Assembly (NCBI GenBank): GCA_030431255.1
Contig: JAUIJL010000013.1
Coordinates: 1 to 64,000, forward strand
Direction: 5' to 3'
Length of the DNA: 64,000 nt
From: Thermoanaerobaculia bacterium
GTDB lineage: Bacteria > Acidobacteriota > Thermoanaerobaculia > Multivoradales > J023
The translations under genes were made by a program, and so were the position numbers. Below the pieces are notes generated by a model that worked only from the letters and a program-made list of their open reading frames with translations, made no database searches and had not been told where the DNA came from. This document shows, one piece after another, positions 8,607 to 20,427 of this stretch. Every line of letters begins with the position of its first letter. Within the stretch, counting starts at the first letter, position 1.

Positions 8607-9874
8607 GCCTGCCCCCTGCCGGTGAGCACCACCGCACCGTTGGAGCCGCCAAAGGCGAAGCTGGTGGAGACCGCGACCGGCTCGCCGGACAAGGCGCGCA
8701 TCTCATCGACCACCAAATCCACCCCGAGAGCATCGTCGATTTCTCCGCGTCCCGGGGTCACGTGAATCAAGCCGTGATGCAGGCAGAGCACGGTCGCCAC
8801 CGCTTCCACGGCGCCCGACGAGCCCAAGAAATGGCCGAGCAATCCTTTGGTAGAGGTGACCGGAATTCGACTCGCCCGCTCGCCGAATACCGCTTCCAAA
8901 GCTTTCCATTCTGCGCTGTCGTTGAGCGGGGTGCCCGTGCCGTGGGCATTGACGAAATCCACGGAATCGGCACCCAATCCCGCGTCGTTGAGGGCGCTTC
9001 GAATCGCTCGCGCTGCACCGACCCCTTGCGGATGAGGGGCGGTCATGTGGTGGGCGTCACAGCTCGCACCGGCGCCGAGCACCCAGCCGAGAGCCTTGCC
9101 GCCGCGAGCCTGCAAATCAGACTCTCGCTCGAGCACCAAGACCCCCGCTCCCTCTCCCAAGGAGAGGCCCGCTCGCTGCTTACGAAACGGGCTGCAGGGC
9201 TCGGCATCCACCGCCCGGAGCGCGTTGAATCCGGCATAGGTCAATCGACAGAGAGAGTCGGCCCCGCCGGCGATCGCCACATCCACCCAGCCATGTCGCA
9301 GGGCGTCCAACGCGGAGCCGATCGCCAAAGCCCCTGAGGCGCAGGCCGAGGACACGGACTCCACCGGACCGGAAACATCCAAATGACGGGCCACCGCGTC
9401 ACCGGGGGAGCTCAAGGGATGGCTGGCCAAGGAAGCGATCCGCGGCTGCTGGCCGGGCTCGCGGGAAGTCAACCTGGAGAAGAAGGTCTCCGCTTCCCAC
9501 ATGGCGGCTGTGGAGCCGCCGAAGAACACTCCAACCACCGGAGCCGAGGCGTCGCCGCAGTCACCGGCGGATTGGCCCAAGCCGGCGGAATTCCACGCCT
9601 CGGCAGCGGCGACCACGGCAAAGCGATCGGTCCGCGACCATCGGCGCCAGGCCGTCATCCGGGCCCACGGGGAATCCGAAAGACAATCCGGCACCTCGCT
9701 GGCCAATCGGGTTCGCTGGCCGGTGATGTCGAATTGCTCGGGCTCGCCGATCGCAGCGCGCCCCCCCTTGAGACCGCGCCAAAGGTCGTCCACCGACCAG
9801 CCCCAAGCGCTGACAGCACCCAAGCCGGAGACGGCAACCTTTTCGTATTTGGTGTCGGACATCGCTGGAGCCAT
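8603..9874 (-). CDS. beta-ketoacyl-[ACP] synthase, FabF type
   Basis: 423 residues with a complete thiolase-fold active site: Cys178 in SSACASGA, His311 in NAHGTGTPLND, Lys343 and His348 in TKGLLGHFLGSSG. It should catalyse decarboxylative Claisen condensation of acyl and malonyl units on an acyl carrier protein. A second ATG at 9862 (MSDTKYEK) is an alternative start. It heads the minus-strand operon, followed by its Cys-less partner. Location beside LpxL, MMPL and chorismatase genes suggests polyene chain elongation rather than housekeeping fatty-acid synthesis; housekeeping fabF cannot be formally excluded. Confidence 0.9.
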   Translation of the reverse strand: MAPAMSDTKYEKVAVSGLGAVSAWGWSVDDLWRGLKGGRAAIGEPEQFDITGQRTRLASEVPDCLSDSPWARMTAWRRWSRTDRFAVVAAAEAWNSAGLGQSAGDCGDASAPVVGVFFGGSTAAMWEAETFFSRLTSREPGQQPRIASLASHPLSSPGDAVARHLDVSGPVESVSSACASGALAIGSALDALRHGWVDVAIAGGADSLCRLTYAGFNALRAVDAEPCSPFRKQRAGLSLGEGAGVLVLERESDLQARGGKALGWVLGAGASCDAHHMTAPHPQGVGAARAIRSALNDAGLGADSVDFVNAHGTGTPLNDSAEWKALEAVFGERASRIPVTSTKGLLGHFLGSSGAVEAVATVLCLHHGLIHVTPGRGEIDDALGVDLVVDEMRALSGEPVAVSTSFAFGGSNGAVVLTGRGQA

Positions 9875-10209
9875 AGCCCTACTGAATCCTCGTCCTCAGC
9901 TCATTGCATGAATTCAAGCCGCGGCGCTCCAAGGCATCTGGTTGGACGCCCGGGCCTCTGATGGTCAAGGCTGGGGAAGCTCTGGCGTCAAGCCAGACGA
10001 CGCGAGCTGCGCTAGAATCGCACGGTGTTGGAGACGGCGGAAAGAAAGCCCGAAGGCTCGCACGCCGGCGCCGACGCAGAATATATCGCTCATCCTTGAA
10101 TCGCAACGTGGGGACCACCTCGTTGACCGAATCGCAGCCGGCTTCCATCTCCTCCCGCACATCCCTCGGCTCCGGCCGAGAGCTATCGACTTGGTCGCCC
10201 CCGCCCTTG

Positions 10210-10980
10210 GTGAAGGCGTCTGTCGTATTCCACGGCCTGCTCGCCGCTAAGTGGATCGCCCATCCGGAAAGCCGACTCACTACGCTTCAGTGGATGGCGG
10301 CCAACCATGTGCTGGTCGGCTTGTGCGGCATGGCTCCCCGCGCCTCTTGGCTCGGCAAGACCATGACCCGCATTCCCGTCCGCCCCGATGCCCTCCGTCC
10401 CGAGGTCGCATTGACCTTTGATGACGGACCAGATCCCAATGTCACCCCCAGGGTGCTGGACTTCCTCGACGACCACGGAGCAAAGGCTACATTTTTCTGC
10501 ATCGGACGGCGAGTGGAGCAGCACCCTTCCCTAGCTCGGGAGATCGTCGAGCGCGGGCATTTGATCGAAAACCACACATATCATCACAGCCACACCTTCG
10601 CCTTCCGACTGTATCGGGGCCTGGAAAAAGAAATCCTGCGGGGCCAAGATGCCATCGAGCATACGGTGGGTCGACGGCCCGTGTACCTGCGGACCCCGGC
10701 GGGCATGCGGAACTTCATCCTCGACCCTCTGCTGCACCGGCTCGGGCTGACCCTGGTCGCCTGGACCCGCCGTGGATTCGATACGGCGATCGGAGATCCA
10801 AACCGCATCCTGCCCCGATTGGTGCGCGGGCTGAGCGGTGGAGACATCTTGCTGTTACACGACGGCAATTCCGCCAGACAACCGAACGGAGACCCCGTGG
10901 TGCTCGACACCCTGCCCCGATTGCTCGATCATTTGGACCGCCGTGGTTTTGCGGCGGTGCCCCTTCCCACGAAGTCTTGA
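10210..10980 (+). CDS. NodB-type polysaccharide deacetylase family protein
   Basis: The NodB homology domain is complete: TFDDGPDP (catalytic base and metal Asp), ENHTYHHSH (metal His pair), LRTPAGMRN and ILLLHDG. The deduced core starts VKASVVFHGLLAAKW, so I choose the GTG at 10210 (TTG at 10207 is adjacent). The frame is open back to an ATG at 9904, but those ~100 residues are low-complexity Arg/Ser-rich, and that start would leave only 29 bp to the divergent ketosynthase gene; with the short start, 9875-10209 is a ~335-bp divergent promoter region in which I see no other gene. Deacetylases of this subtype, with WTRRGFDT, occur near aryl-polyene genes as I recall; the substrate is unknown. 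Confidence 0.8.
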   Translation: MKASVVFHGLLAAKWIAHPESRLTTLQWMAANHVLVGLCGMAPRASWLGKTMTRIPVRPDALRPEVALTFDDGPDPNVTPRVLDFLDDHGAKATFFCIGRRVEQHPSLAREIVERGHLIENHTYHHSHTFAFRLYRGLEKEILRGQDAIEHTVGRRPVYLRTPAGMRNFILDPLLHRLGLTLVAWTRRGFDTAIGDPNRILPRLVRGLSGGDILLLHDGNSARQPNGDPVVLDTLPRLLDHLDRRGFAAVPLPTKS

Positions 10981-11097
10981 AATACCCAGCCTTGGGGGCG
11001 CATTGAAGTGTAGTGACTTTTCTTCTAGGCTAGGCGCCGCCTGAAGAGTGATTTTCACCGTAAGCGCTCACGGTGGCTCGGGACGCCTAGCGAGCCC

Positions 11098-11143
11098 TTG
11101 CTCGTCGAAGACGAGCCGTCTTGCTCGTCGAAGACGAGCCGTT
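11098..11143. repeat. two tandem 23-bp units each containing a CTCGTC-GAA-GACGAG palindrome
   Basis: Two nearly identical 23-bp units lie head to tail (11098-11120, 11121-11143; one mismatch at the end), and a decayed third start follows (TTACTCGTTAGAGC). Each unit can fold into a 6-bp stem with a 3-base loop. They are in the 210-bp gap between the deacetylase and the chorismatase, about 50-90 bp before the latter, so they could be a tandem operator or an RNA hairpin pair in its leader. Confidence 0.7.
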
Positions 11144-11190
11144 TTACTCGTTAGAGCTAAGCTGTTTCTGATCTGATCTAAAAGGTATTT

Positions 11191-12210
11191 ATGGACGATT
11201 GCCCTGAGCTTGAGGTACCCCAGTGGGCCCTGGATTGGCTCTCTAGAACTGGATCCCTAGACCCCCTGATCGAAGACTGGACCGTTGGTCCCGACAATCA
11301 TCTCGTTCGACAGATCGAAGCGGCCGGATTTCGATTGATCTCGATTCGGGTTCCTGAGGCCGTTACCCTCGACGCCCACGCATTCGAGCGGGTTTGTCAC
11401 GACGTCTACTCGGATTTGCAACGGCGTTTGAGCGCTCCCCCCGCCTTACACCCCATCCGGCTGTGGAATTTCATCCCCCACATCCTGAGCCCCCTCGGCT
11501 CCTTGGAGCACCGTTATATGGTGTTCAACGCGGGTCGCTATCGCGCCCTGCATCGCTGGCATGACGCGGGTTTGGAAAAGGTGGCGACCGCCTCCGGAGT
11601 GGGTCATTTCGGACGCGACCTGGTGATTCACTGCTTGGCTGCCGACCGCGCGGGCATAGCGGTCGAGAATCCTCGTCAGATCCCCTCTTACCGATATTCA
11701 GAGCGATTCGGCCCGCTGCCGCCGTGTTTCGCCCGCGCCACCCGATTCGCCGAGCGTGCCGGTGAGACATCACCCTGGCTGATGGTGGGAGGCACGGCGA
11801 GCGTTCGTGGCGAGGAAAGCCTTCACGTCGACGATTTGAGCCGTCAGCTGGACGAAACTCTGAGCAATTTGGCGTCGGTGGTTCGGGAAGGGTTCTGCTG
11901 CCCGGTTCCGAATTCATGTCCCACCAAGGCTCTCGGGACCTTCCAGAGCTTGAGGGTCTACTACGTTCACGACCAGGACTTGGAGCAGATCACCTCCACC
12001 CTGAACGACCGCTTGCCGACGGCAGTCGATTTGGAGGTCCAACGGGCGGATCTATGCCGCCCGGATCTGCTCGTGGAAATTGAAGGCCTAGCCCGTGCCG
12101 AGCTGCGCGGTGAAGCGCTCGCCCGTCTAAAACTCAACGTAGCGAAGGAAGAAGCTGGGCGCCTCCAATTTGCCGGTCAAGAGCTCGTTGGCCAGCTCCT
12201 CGGTAAGTGA
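11191..12210 (+). CDS. chorismatase (XanB2/Hyg5/FkbO family), probable hydroxybenzoate synthase
   Basis: 339 residues, close to the length of the chorismatase family, which cleaves chorismate to pyruvate plus 3- and/or 4-hydroxybenzoate or a dihydroxy-cyclohexadiene acid. Family-like blocks in order are RLWNFIPHI (90-98), RYMVFNAGRYRAL (108-120), ENPRQIPSYRY (159-169), GGTASVRGEES (200-210) and ADLCRPDLLVEIEG (286-299), the last holding the conserved acidic residues. Cys289 is at the position I recall as Cys in hydroxybenzoate-forming members (from memory). XanB2 supplies the aryl starter of xanthomonadin, and here the gene is beside KS/CLF, LpxL, MMPL and GT genes, which supports that role. 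Its last 84 bp overlap the convergent gene. Confidence 0.82.
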   Translation: MDDCPELEVPQWALDWLSRTGSLDPLIEDWTVGPDNHLVRQIEAAGFRLISIRVPEAVTLDAHAFERVCHDVYSDLQRRLSAPPALHPIRLWNFIPHILSPLGSLEHRYMVFNAGRYRALHRWHDAGLEKVATASGVGHFGRDLVIHCLAADRAGIAVENPRQIPSYRYSERFGPLPPCFARATRFAERAGETSPWLMVGGTASVRGEESLHVDDLSRQLDETLSNLASVVREGFCCPVPNSCPTKALGTFQSLRVYYVHDQDLEQITSTLNDRLPTAVDLEVQRADLCRPDLLVEIEGLARAELRGEALARLKLNVAKEEAGRLQFAGQELVGQLLGK

Positions 12211-12960
12211 GAACTGCGCGGCTCGCACCGCCGCATCGGTCACCACCAGCAGCTCAAATCCTTCCAAAGTGTTGAGCTGCTGCCGCACCTGCACGATACA
12301 ACCGGCAGCATCCTTCGTGGCTTTGAACACCGAAGCTTCCGACGCCGCGGTGATCTCCACCAACGGCCAATTTTCCCGACTACCCCTATAGACCTTGACT
12401 TGATTTCCTTGACCGTTGAGACAGCCGACGATCAAGGACACCAGCTCACCGTCTTTGTGGGGGTCTCGACGCAAGGCCATCAAATCGGTGAAACCCGCCC
12501 CGGTCAGCGGAACCACCACCGCCTCTTCTCCATCGGCGCCGACCATCGGCTGCCGACGCTTCGGCTCGGGTAGAGCCAAGCCTTTCTCCCGACTGGTGAG
12601 CAGATCCGTGAAGGTCTGGCGCTTCGGCTCCTGGGGACGATGTTTCTCCTCCAGCTCGCGGACATTGCCGGTGTTTAAGATCTTGGCGTTGCTGAGCTTG
12701 CCGTCGGCATTGAGCTCATCGGTCTTTGCGAAATCGATATCCGACGCCAGATACGAGGTGGTCACGCCGTTCGGCATGGTCAAGATGACTTCTTTGCCTT
12801 TGCGGACATATTTTTCAGCGGTGGTGATTTGAGTCCCGTCTTTGAGAATCACGATATAAGCGGCCGTCGGCGCGGCAAAAAAACCTAAAACGAGGGCAAA
12901 TCCCGCCACCCGGGCAGCAAATTTGGACAGTCCAGCTGGATTCGGAAATTTCGGCTGCAT
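12127..12960 (-). CDS. secreted/periplasmic protein of unknown function
   Basis: About 277 residues from the ATG at 12960, chosen because AGGAG lies 6 bases upstream and it places a signal peptide (RVAGFALVLGFFAAPTAA) at the N-terminus. The mature start, YIVILKDGTQITTAEKYVRKG, is a short beta motif common in secreted acidobacterial proteins. The C-terminal 150 residues are not recognised. The 3' end overlaps the convergent chorismatase gene by 84 bp. It diverges from carA with about 130 bp between the starts. Confidence 0.7.
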   Translation of the reverse strand: MQPKFPNPAGLSKFAARVAGFALVLGFFAAPTAAYIVILKDGTQITTAEKYVRKGKEVILTMPNGVTTSYLASDIDFAKTDELNADGKLSNAKILNTGNVRELEEKHRPQEPKRQTFTDLLTSREKGLALPEPKRRQPMVGADGEEAVVVPLTGAGFTDLMALRRDPHKDGELVSLIVGCLNGQGNQVKVYRGSRENWPLVEITAASEASVFKATKDAAGCIVQVRQQLNTLEGFELLVVTDAAVRAAQFSLTEELANELLTGKLEAPSFFLRYVEF

Positions 12961-13091
12961 CACAGGCTCCTTGGGCTCGGCGGCACCGACTTGTACCACG
13001 CTCACCTCGATATGATACCGTCCTCGGGCCGACGGCGCGAGCCCTCGCTCCGCCAGATCCCGCCTCACTCCCAACCATCAGGAAACAGGTC

Positions 13092-14207
13092 ATGCAGACG
13101 CAAGAGCTCCGCGAAGGCCTTCTGCTGCTCGAAGACGGCAGCCTATTCCGGGGTTTGTGCCACTCCCCGGGCACCGCCTTTGGTGAAGTGGTTTTCAATA
13201 CCTCGATGACCGGATATCAGGAAATCCTCACCGACCCCTCCTACCGACGACAAATCGTCGTCATGACCCAGCCCCACATCGGAAATTACGGCACCGGCGA
13301 CGAGATGGCCGAATCGGGTCGACCGTGGGCCGAAGGATTCATCGCCCGACGATTCACCGAGCAGGCGTCCAATCACGGCTCCGAGGTCGACATGCCGGGT
13401 TATCTCCGAGCCCACCGTGTGCCGGCCCTTTCCGCCATCGATACTCGCGCCTTGGTCCGTCACCTGCGCGACCAAGGTGCCATGCGCGGCGTGGTCACCG
13501 ACCAAACCTCGGACGACGACTTACGCCGGCTCCAGGAAGAGCTGCTGCAACAACCCACCATGAAGGGGAGGGGTTTGGTGAGCGAGGTCACCCGCCGGGA
13601 CGAAGAGATCCTGGAGCCCCTCGCCGACGGCGAGCTCGGTTGGACCCCGCACATCGGCCTTTTCGACTTCGGCGCAAAGGGCTCGATCGCCGAGCAGCTG
13701 CGGCTGCGGGGTGCCCGGGTCACGCTCCTACCGGCCGACACCTCCGCCGAGCGTTGTTTGGAGGCGGATTTCGACGGCATCATGTTGTCCAACGGTCCCG
13801 GAGATCCCGAGCCTCTGACCGACATCATCGAAACCGTTCGTCAGCTGATTGCGTCCGACAAGCCCATCTTCGGTATTTGCCTCGGTCACCAGCTGCTCGG
13901 TCTCGCCCTCGGTGGCCGGACCTACAAGCTCAAATTCGGCCACCACGGTGGCAATCAGCCGGTGCAAGATCTGGACACGGGTCAGGTGACCATCACGAGC
14001 CAGAATCATGGATTCGCGGTCGACGAGAGCTCGCTGCCGGAAGGTGTCCGCATCACCCATCGCAACCTCAACGACCAAACCGTCGAGGGATTGGCGGTAG
14101 CGGATCGTCCGATCTTCTCGGTGCAATACCATCCCGAGGCGGCACCGGGCCCCCATGACTCCTACTACTTATTCGATAGGTTCCTGAGCTCTATCCCCAG
14201 TCGATGA
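13092..14207 (+). CDS. carA: carbamoyl-phosphate synthase small subunit (glutaminase)
   Basis: 371 residues. It hydrolyses glutamine and channels ammonia to CarB to make carbamoyl phosphate for pyrimidines and arginine. The N-terminal CarA domain (LEDGSLFRGLCHSPGTAFGEVVFNTSMTGYQEILTDPSY) leads into a class-I glutamine amidotransferase domain with the nucleophile Cys in FGICLGHQLLGLALGG and the His/Glu pair in QYHPEAAPGPHDS. The next gene, a Lol-type permease, starts inside the carA stop (ATGA), and carB follows after about 1.9 kb. Confidence 0.97.
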   Translation: MQTQELREGLLLLEDGSLFRGLCHSPGTAFGEVVFNTSMTGYQEILTDPSYRRQIVVMTQPHIGNYGTGDEMAESGRPWAEGFIARRFTEQASNHGSEVDMPGYLRAHRVPALSAIDTRALVRHLRDQGAMRGVVTDQTSDDDLRRLQEELLQQPTMKGRGLVSEVTRRDEEILEPLADGELGWTPHIGLFDFGAKGSIAEQLRLRGARVTLLPADTSAERCLEADFDGIMLSNGPGDPEPLTDIIETVRQLIASDKPIFGICLGHQLLGLALGGRTYKLKFGHHGGNQPVQDLDTGQVTITSQNHGFAVDESSLPEGVRITHRNLNDQTVEGLAVADRPIFSVQYHPEAAPGPHDSYYLFDRFLSSIPSR

Positions 14208-15463
14208 AACGATCGCCCCTGCTCGGACGCTCGCCGGTACCCTGGGTGCTGGCATGGCGTTACTTGCGCGGTGAACGCAGCCAAATTCTGTCGTCCACTG
14301 CCCTGGCGGCGCTATTGGCCACCACCCTCGGAGTCACGGCGATGGTGGTCGCCATGGCCTTGATGTCCGGTTATACGGACAACCTCAAGAAGAAGCTGAT
14401 CGGCCTGCAAGGAGACGTCATTGCATCGCCGATCGCGATCCAAGACTTCGAGGCCAGCAAAGAGTCCTTGTTGGCAGCGCGCATCGAAGGGGTGACCACG
14501 GTCGGACGGGTGGCCTACGGCGGCGGATCGATTTCGGCACCGAATGCCCCCGAAGGGTTGTTCGTCGTGTTGCGGGGTATCGAAGCCGGCAGCGCTCCGG
14601 CCCTGTTGGACGAGTCCGGCTCGCCCACCTTGGACGGTGCCCAGGTGAATCTCGACGCCGACGAAAAAGGTGTGCCCGGAGTGCTCATGGGCCGCGGGCT
14701 CCAGGAGCACCTGCGGCTCGAAATCGGTGACGTAGCGCGCTTGGTGGTCCCGGTTCAAGGCCCGAAACGCATGCGCTTTCGTTACCGCAGTGTACGCCTC
14801 ATGGGGGCTTTCACCACCGGCTTTGCCGAATTCGACTCCAGCTGGGTCTTGCTCGACCGCCAAGTGCTCGAGCAAGTCCGGGGCACGGACGGGCTCGACA
14901 TCCTCGAGCTCAAGCTCGATCCCGAGGTCGACCGCCAAGCCACGACCCAGCAAATCGAGAACGTGTTGGGTCCGAATTGGATCATTCAACGATGGGAAAC
15001 CCTCAACGGGGGCCTCTTCGCCGCCCTCGAGCTCCAGGAAATGCTGTTGTTTCTGGTGCTCGGTCTGATCGTCGTGGTGTCGACCTTCAACACCTCCTCC
15101 ACCCTGATCATCCTGGTCCGCGAGCGCATGAACGACATCGGCGTGCTCGGCTCGTTGGGATTGGAGCCGCGACGACTGTGGTGGGTCTTCGTGGGATACG
15201 GCCTGGGATTGGGGATGGCCGGAATTGCTCTCGGAGTCGCCCTGGGGAGCGGTATCTCTTGGTTGGTGACTCACTTCGAGCTGGTGAAATTCGACCCGGA
15301 GGTGGCGGCCATCTATTTCATCGACTCGGTGCCGTTCCAAGTGGAAGCCGGTGATCTGCTGGCGATCGTCGCCTTCTCGCTGGTGGTCACCTTCTTGGCG
15401 TGCGCGCTACCCGCCGCCCGCGCCGCGCGCATGGAGCCTTCGGCCGCCTTGAGGGACGAGTGA
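14204..15463 (+). CDS. LolC/LolE-type lipoprotein-releasing ABC permease
   Basis: 419 residues with four predicted membrane segments: one near the N-terminus (ALLATTLGVTAMVVAMALM) and three at the C-terminus (MLLFLVLGLIVVVSTFN, VGYGLGLGMAGIALGVALG, LLAIVAFSLVVTFLACALP), separated by a large periplasmic domain. The TM-adjacent LIILVRERMNDIGVLGSLG is the FtsX/MacB coupling motif typical of LolC/E. It should release lipoproteins from the inner membrane with a LolD ATPase, which is not in the window. Start overlaps carA by 4 bp. Confidence 0.88.
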   Translation: MKRSPLLGRSPVPWVLAWRYLRGERSQILSSTALAALLATTLGVTAMVVAMALMSGYTDNLKKKLIGLQGDVIASPIAIQDFEASKESLLAARIEGVTTVGRVAYGGGSISAPNAPEGLFVVLRGIEAGSAPALLDESGSPTLDGAQVNLDADEKGVPGVLMGRGLQEHLRLEIGDVARLVVPVQGPKRMRFRYRSVRLMGAFTTGFAEFDSSWVLLDRQVLEQVRGTDGLDILELKLDPEVDRQATTQQIENVLGPNWIIQRWETLNGGLFAALELQEMLLFLVLGLIVVVSTFNTSSTLIILVRERMNDIGVLGSLGLEPRRLWWVFVGYGLGLGMAGIALGVALGSGISWLVTHFELVKFDPEVAAIYFIDSVPFQVEAGDLLAIVAFSLVVTFLACALPAARAARMEPSAALRDE

Positions 15464-15491
15464 TGGCGCAGCCGGCTCCTAAACGGCCGAA

Positions 15492-15513
15492 GGGGACCGA
15501 TTTCTCGGTCCCC
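15492..15513 (+). terminator. GC hairpin after the Lol permease gene
   Basis: GGGGACCGA-TTTC-TCGGTCCCC forms a perfect 9-bp stem with a 4-base loop 28 bp after the permease stop. No T-tract follows, so an intrinsic terminator is only possible. The rest of 15464-15833 holds no gene that I can support; A/T patches occur around 15727-15760. Confidence 0.45.
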
Positions 15514-15833
15514 CTGGTTATGATCGCGTGCTCAAAGCACGGAAACGGTAGGTTGTGGGACGAGGAAACCGACGGATCGATTTCTCTCGGTGGGGGCCAG
15601 TTAAACCGAGCTGCGGACGCGAGCTCGTCGTCCCCCGGGAGGTCGGGGACGATCCGAATCAGCTTCGTTTCGTCCCTTCACACTAGTAATACGCAAAACC
15701 CCGGAAAACAGTTGGCCCGAATTCGCATTTTTTTATCGAAATTCGTCGATTTGGGACGAATGGTACGAAAACCAAGGCCGGGGACCCCGTTTCCATGACC
15801 AAAGATACCCACCTCAACGTCGATTTTTGAGCC

Positions 15834-16094
15834 ATGGCGTTTCGAGCTCCACCTCCCTCCGCGGAGGACCGACAAAGCCAGCGCCCACGGGCGGGCCTGT
15901 GCGCGGATTGTCGGCATTTTCAGCTGCTTCGCTCGAAGATCAGCCTCTTCGTGCGCTGCGGCCTTTCCGACCACGACTCCAAATTCAACCGTTATCCGCC
16001 GCTGCCGGTCACCTTCTGCCCGGGATTCATCCGGAATTCAGGGGACGAGAGCCACAGCGACGATCCACAGACACCCGCGCCCGCCGGGCGCTGA
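15834..16094 (+). CDS. small four-cysteine zinc-ribbon-like protein
   Basis: 86 residues. The centre has CADCRHF, then VRCGLSDHDSKFNRYPPLP and CPGF, giving a C-x2-C...C...C pattern suited to one zinc ion. Small proteins with this spacing and the YPPLPV..CPG end are recurrent conserved hypotheticals in several phyla (recollection). Flanking residues are disordered (Pro/Ser/Asp-rich). It ends 20 bp before carB and may be cotranscribed with it. Function unknown. Confidence 0.7.
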   Translation: MAFRAPPPSAEDRQSQRPRAGLCADCRHFQLLRSKISLFVRCGLSDHDSKFNRYPPLPVTFCPGFIRNSGDESHSDDPQTPAPAGR

Positions 16095-16114
16095 ACCGAT
16101 AAGCGATACCCACT

Positions 16115-19339
<3,225 letters not shown>

Positions 19340-19406
19340 TGCCCCAGAAGCAGAGTCTGCCGGTCGAGGAAGATGCTACGATGAGCCCTGCCATCTTCCT
19401 CGATCG

Positions 19407-19453
19407 ACGGAGACCACGGAGACGCATCTAGACGCACGGAGACATACGGAGAC
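19407..19453 (+). repeat. four copies of ACGGAGAC in front of the hydrolase gene
   Basis: ACGGAGAC occurs at 19407, 19416, 19436 and 19446 in a 47-bp stretch. The last copy supplies the GGAG ribosome-binding site of the next gene (GTG at 19457). The arrangement may be simple slippage rather than an operator. Confidence 0.6.
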
Positions 19454-19456
19454 CCA

Positions 19457-20371
19457 GTGAAGATTCATAGAACCCCCGACTCCCGTTTCCAGAATCTCAA
19501 GGACTACCCGTTTGCGCCCAATTATTTGGAGCTCCAAGGGGGCCTGCGCCTTCACTACGTGGACGAAGGTCCTGCCGACGGCGAGACCGACGACCCAAAC
19601 ACCGTCTTGATGATGCACGGGGAGCCGTCCTGGTCCTACCTCTATCGATTCATGATTCCGGTCTGCGCCGAAAAACATCGGGTCGTGGCCCCGGATCTCA
19701 TCGGCTTCGGCAAGTCGGACAAACCAGGCGCGATCCACGATTACTCTTACCAATCCCACATGGACTGGATGGCGGAAGCGATCGAGTCCTTGGATCTGCG
19801 CAACATCACCCTGGTTTGCCAGGATTGGGGCTCGCTGATCGGTCTGCGTCTGGCGGCGGAAAACGAGGAACGCTTTTCCCGCATCGTGGTCGGCAACGGC
19901 ATGTTGCTCACCGGGCAGCAGCGGATGCCCAAGGTTTTCAAGATTTGGCGAGGCTTTGCCCGCTGGTCACCCTGGTTTCCCATTTCGAAAATCGTCGATT
20001 CGGGCTCGTTCAAAAAGCTCGACGACGAGGAGCGGCGAGCCTACGACGCGCCGTTTCCTTCCAGCCGATACAAAGCCGGTGCCCGAGCCTTCCCACGGTT
20101 GGTGCCCACCAGCCCCGATGATCCGGCCGCGGACGCCTGTCTCAAGGCCTGGGAGGTTTTGGATCGCTGGCAAAAACCCTTCTTGACCACCTTCAGCAAC
20201 GGCGATCCCATCACCCGTGGCGCCGACAAATACATGCGCAAGCGCATCCCCGGCGCCGAGGGGCAGAACCATGTCACCCTGAAAGGTGGCCATTTCTTGC
20301 AGGAAGACTCCGGGCCGGAATTTGCGAAGGCGGTCAACCAGCTGATCGCCGACACGCCGGACACCCCATGA
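19457..20371 (+). CDS. dhmA: haloalkane-dehalogenase-like alpha/beta hydrolase
   Basis: 304 residues, GTG start with GGAG 5 bases upstream. The fold and residues match haloalkane dehalogenase subfamily I: oxyanion motif HGEPSW (54-59), nucleophile Asp123 in VCQDWGSLIGL, a cap region rich in Trp/Phe, and the C-terminal base in LKGGHFLQEDSG. Such enzymes hydrolyse carbon-halogen bonds to alcohols with water, though the natural substrate of environmental members is usually unknown. No signal peptide, so it is cytoplasmic. The nearest downstream gene is an unrelated kinase. Confidence 0.88.
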   Translation: MKIHRTPDSRFQNLKDYPFAPNYLELQGGLRLHYVDEGPADGETDDPNTVLMMHGEPSWSYLYRFMIPVCAEKHRVVAPDLIGFGKSDKPGAIHDYSYQSHMDWMAEAIESLDLRNITLVCQDWGSLIGLRLAAENEERFSRIVVGNGMLLTGQQRMPKVFKIWRGFARWSPWFPISKIVDSGSFKKLDDEERRAYDAPFPSSRYKAGARAFPRLVPTSPDDPAADACLKAWEVLDRWQKPFLTTFSNGDPITRGADKYMRKRIPGAEGQNHVTLKGGHFLQEDSGPEFAKAVNQLIADTPDTP

Positions 20372-20427
20372 GCCGTGCCGGCTGCTGAGCCCAATCCCAC
20401 CAGGATGAGCAGGAACGTGAGCCGAGG

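Noticed and set aside
9904-10209. N-terminal extension of the deacetylase
   Set aside because: Low-complexity Arg/Ser-rich codons unlike the family and only 29 bp from a divergent gene; more likely promoter DNA.
11098-11143. Possible CRISPR start
   Set aside because: Units are directly adjacent with no spacers and only two are intact; no cas gene is present.
19407-19453. Operator from the ACGGAGAC repeats
   Set aside because: Spacings are irregular and the last copy is explained as the ribosome site; listed only as a repeat.
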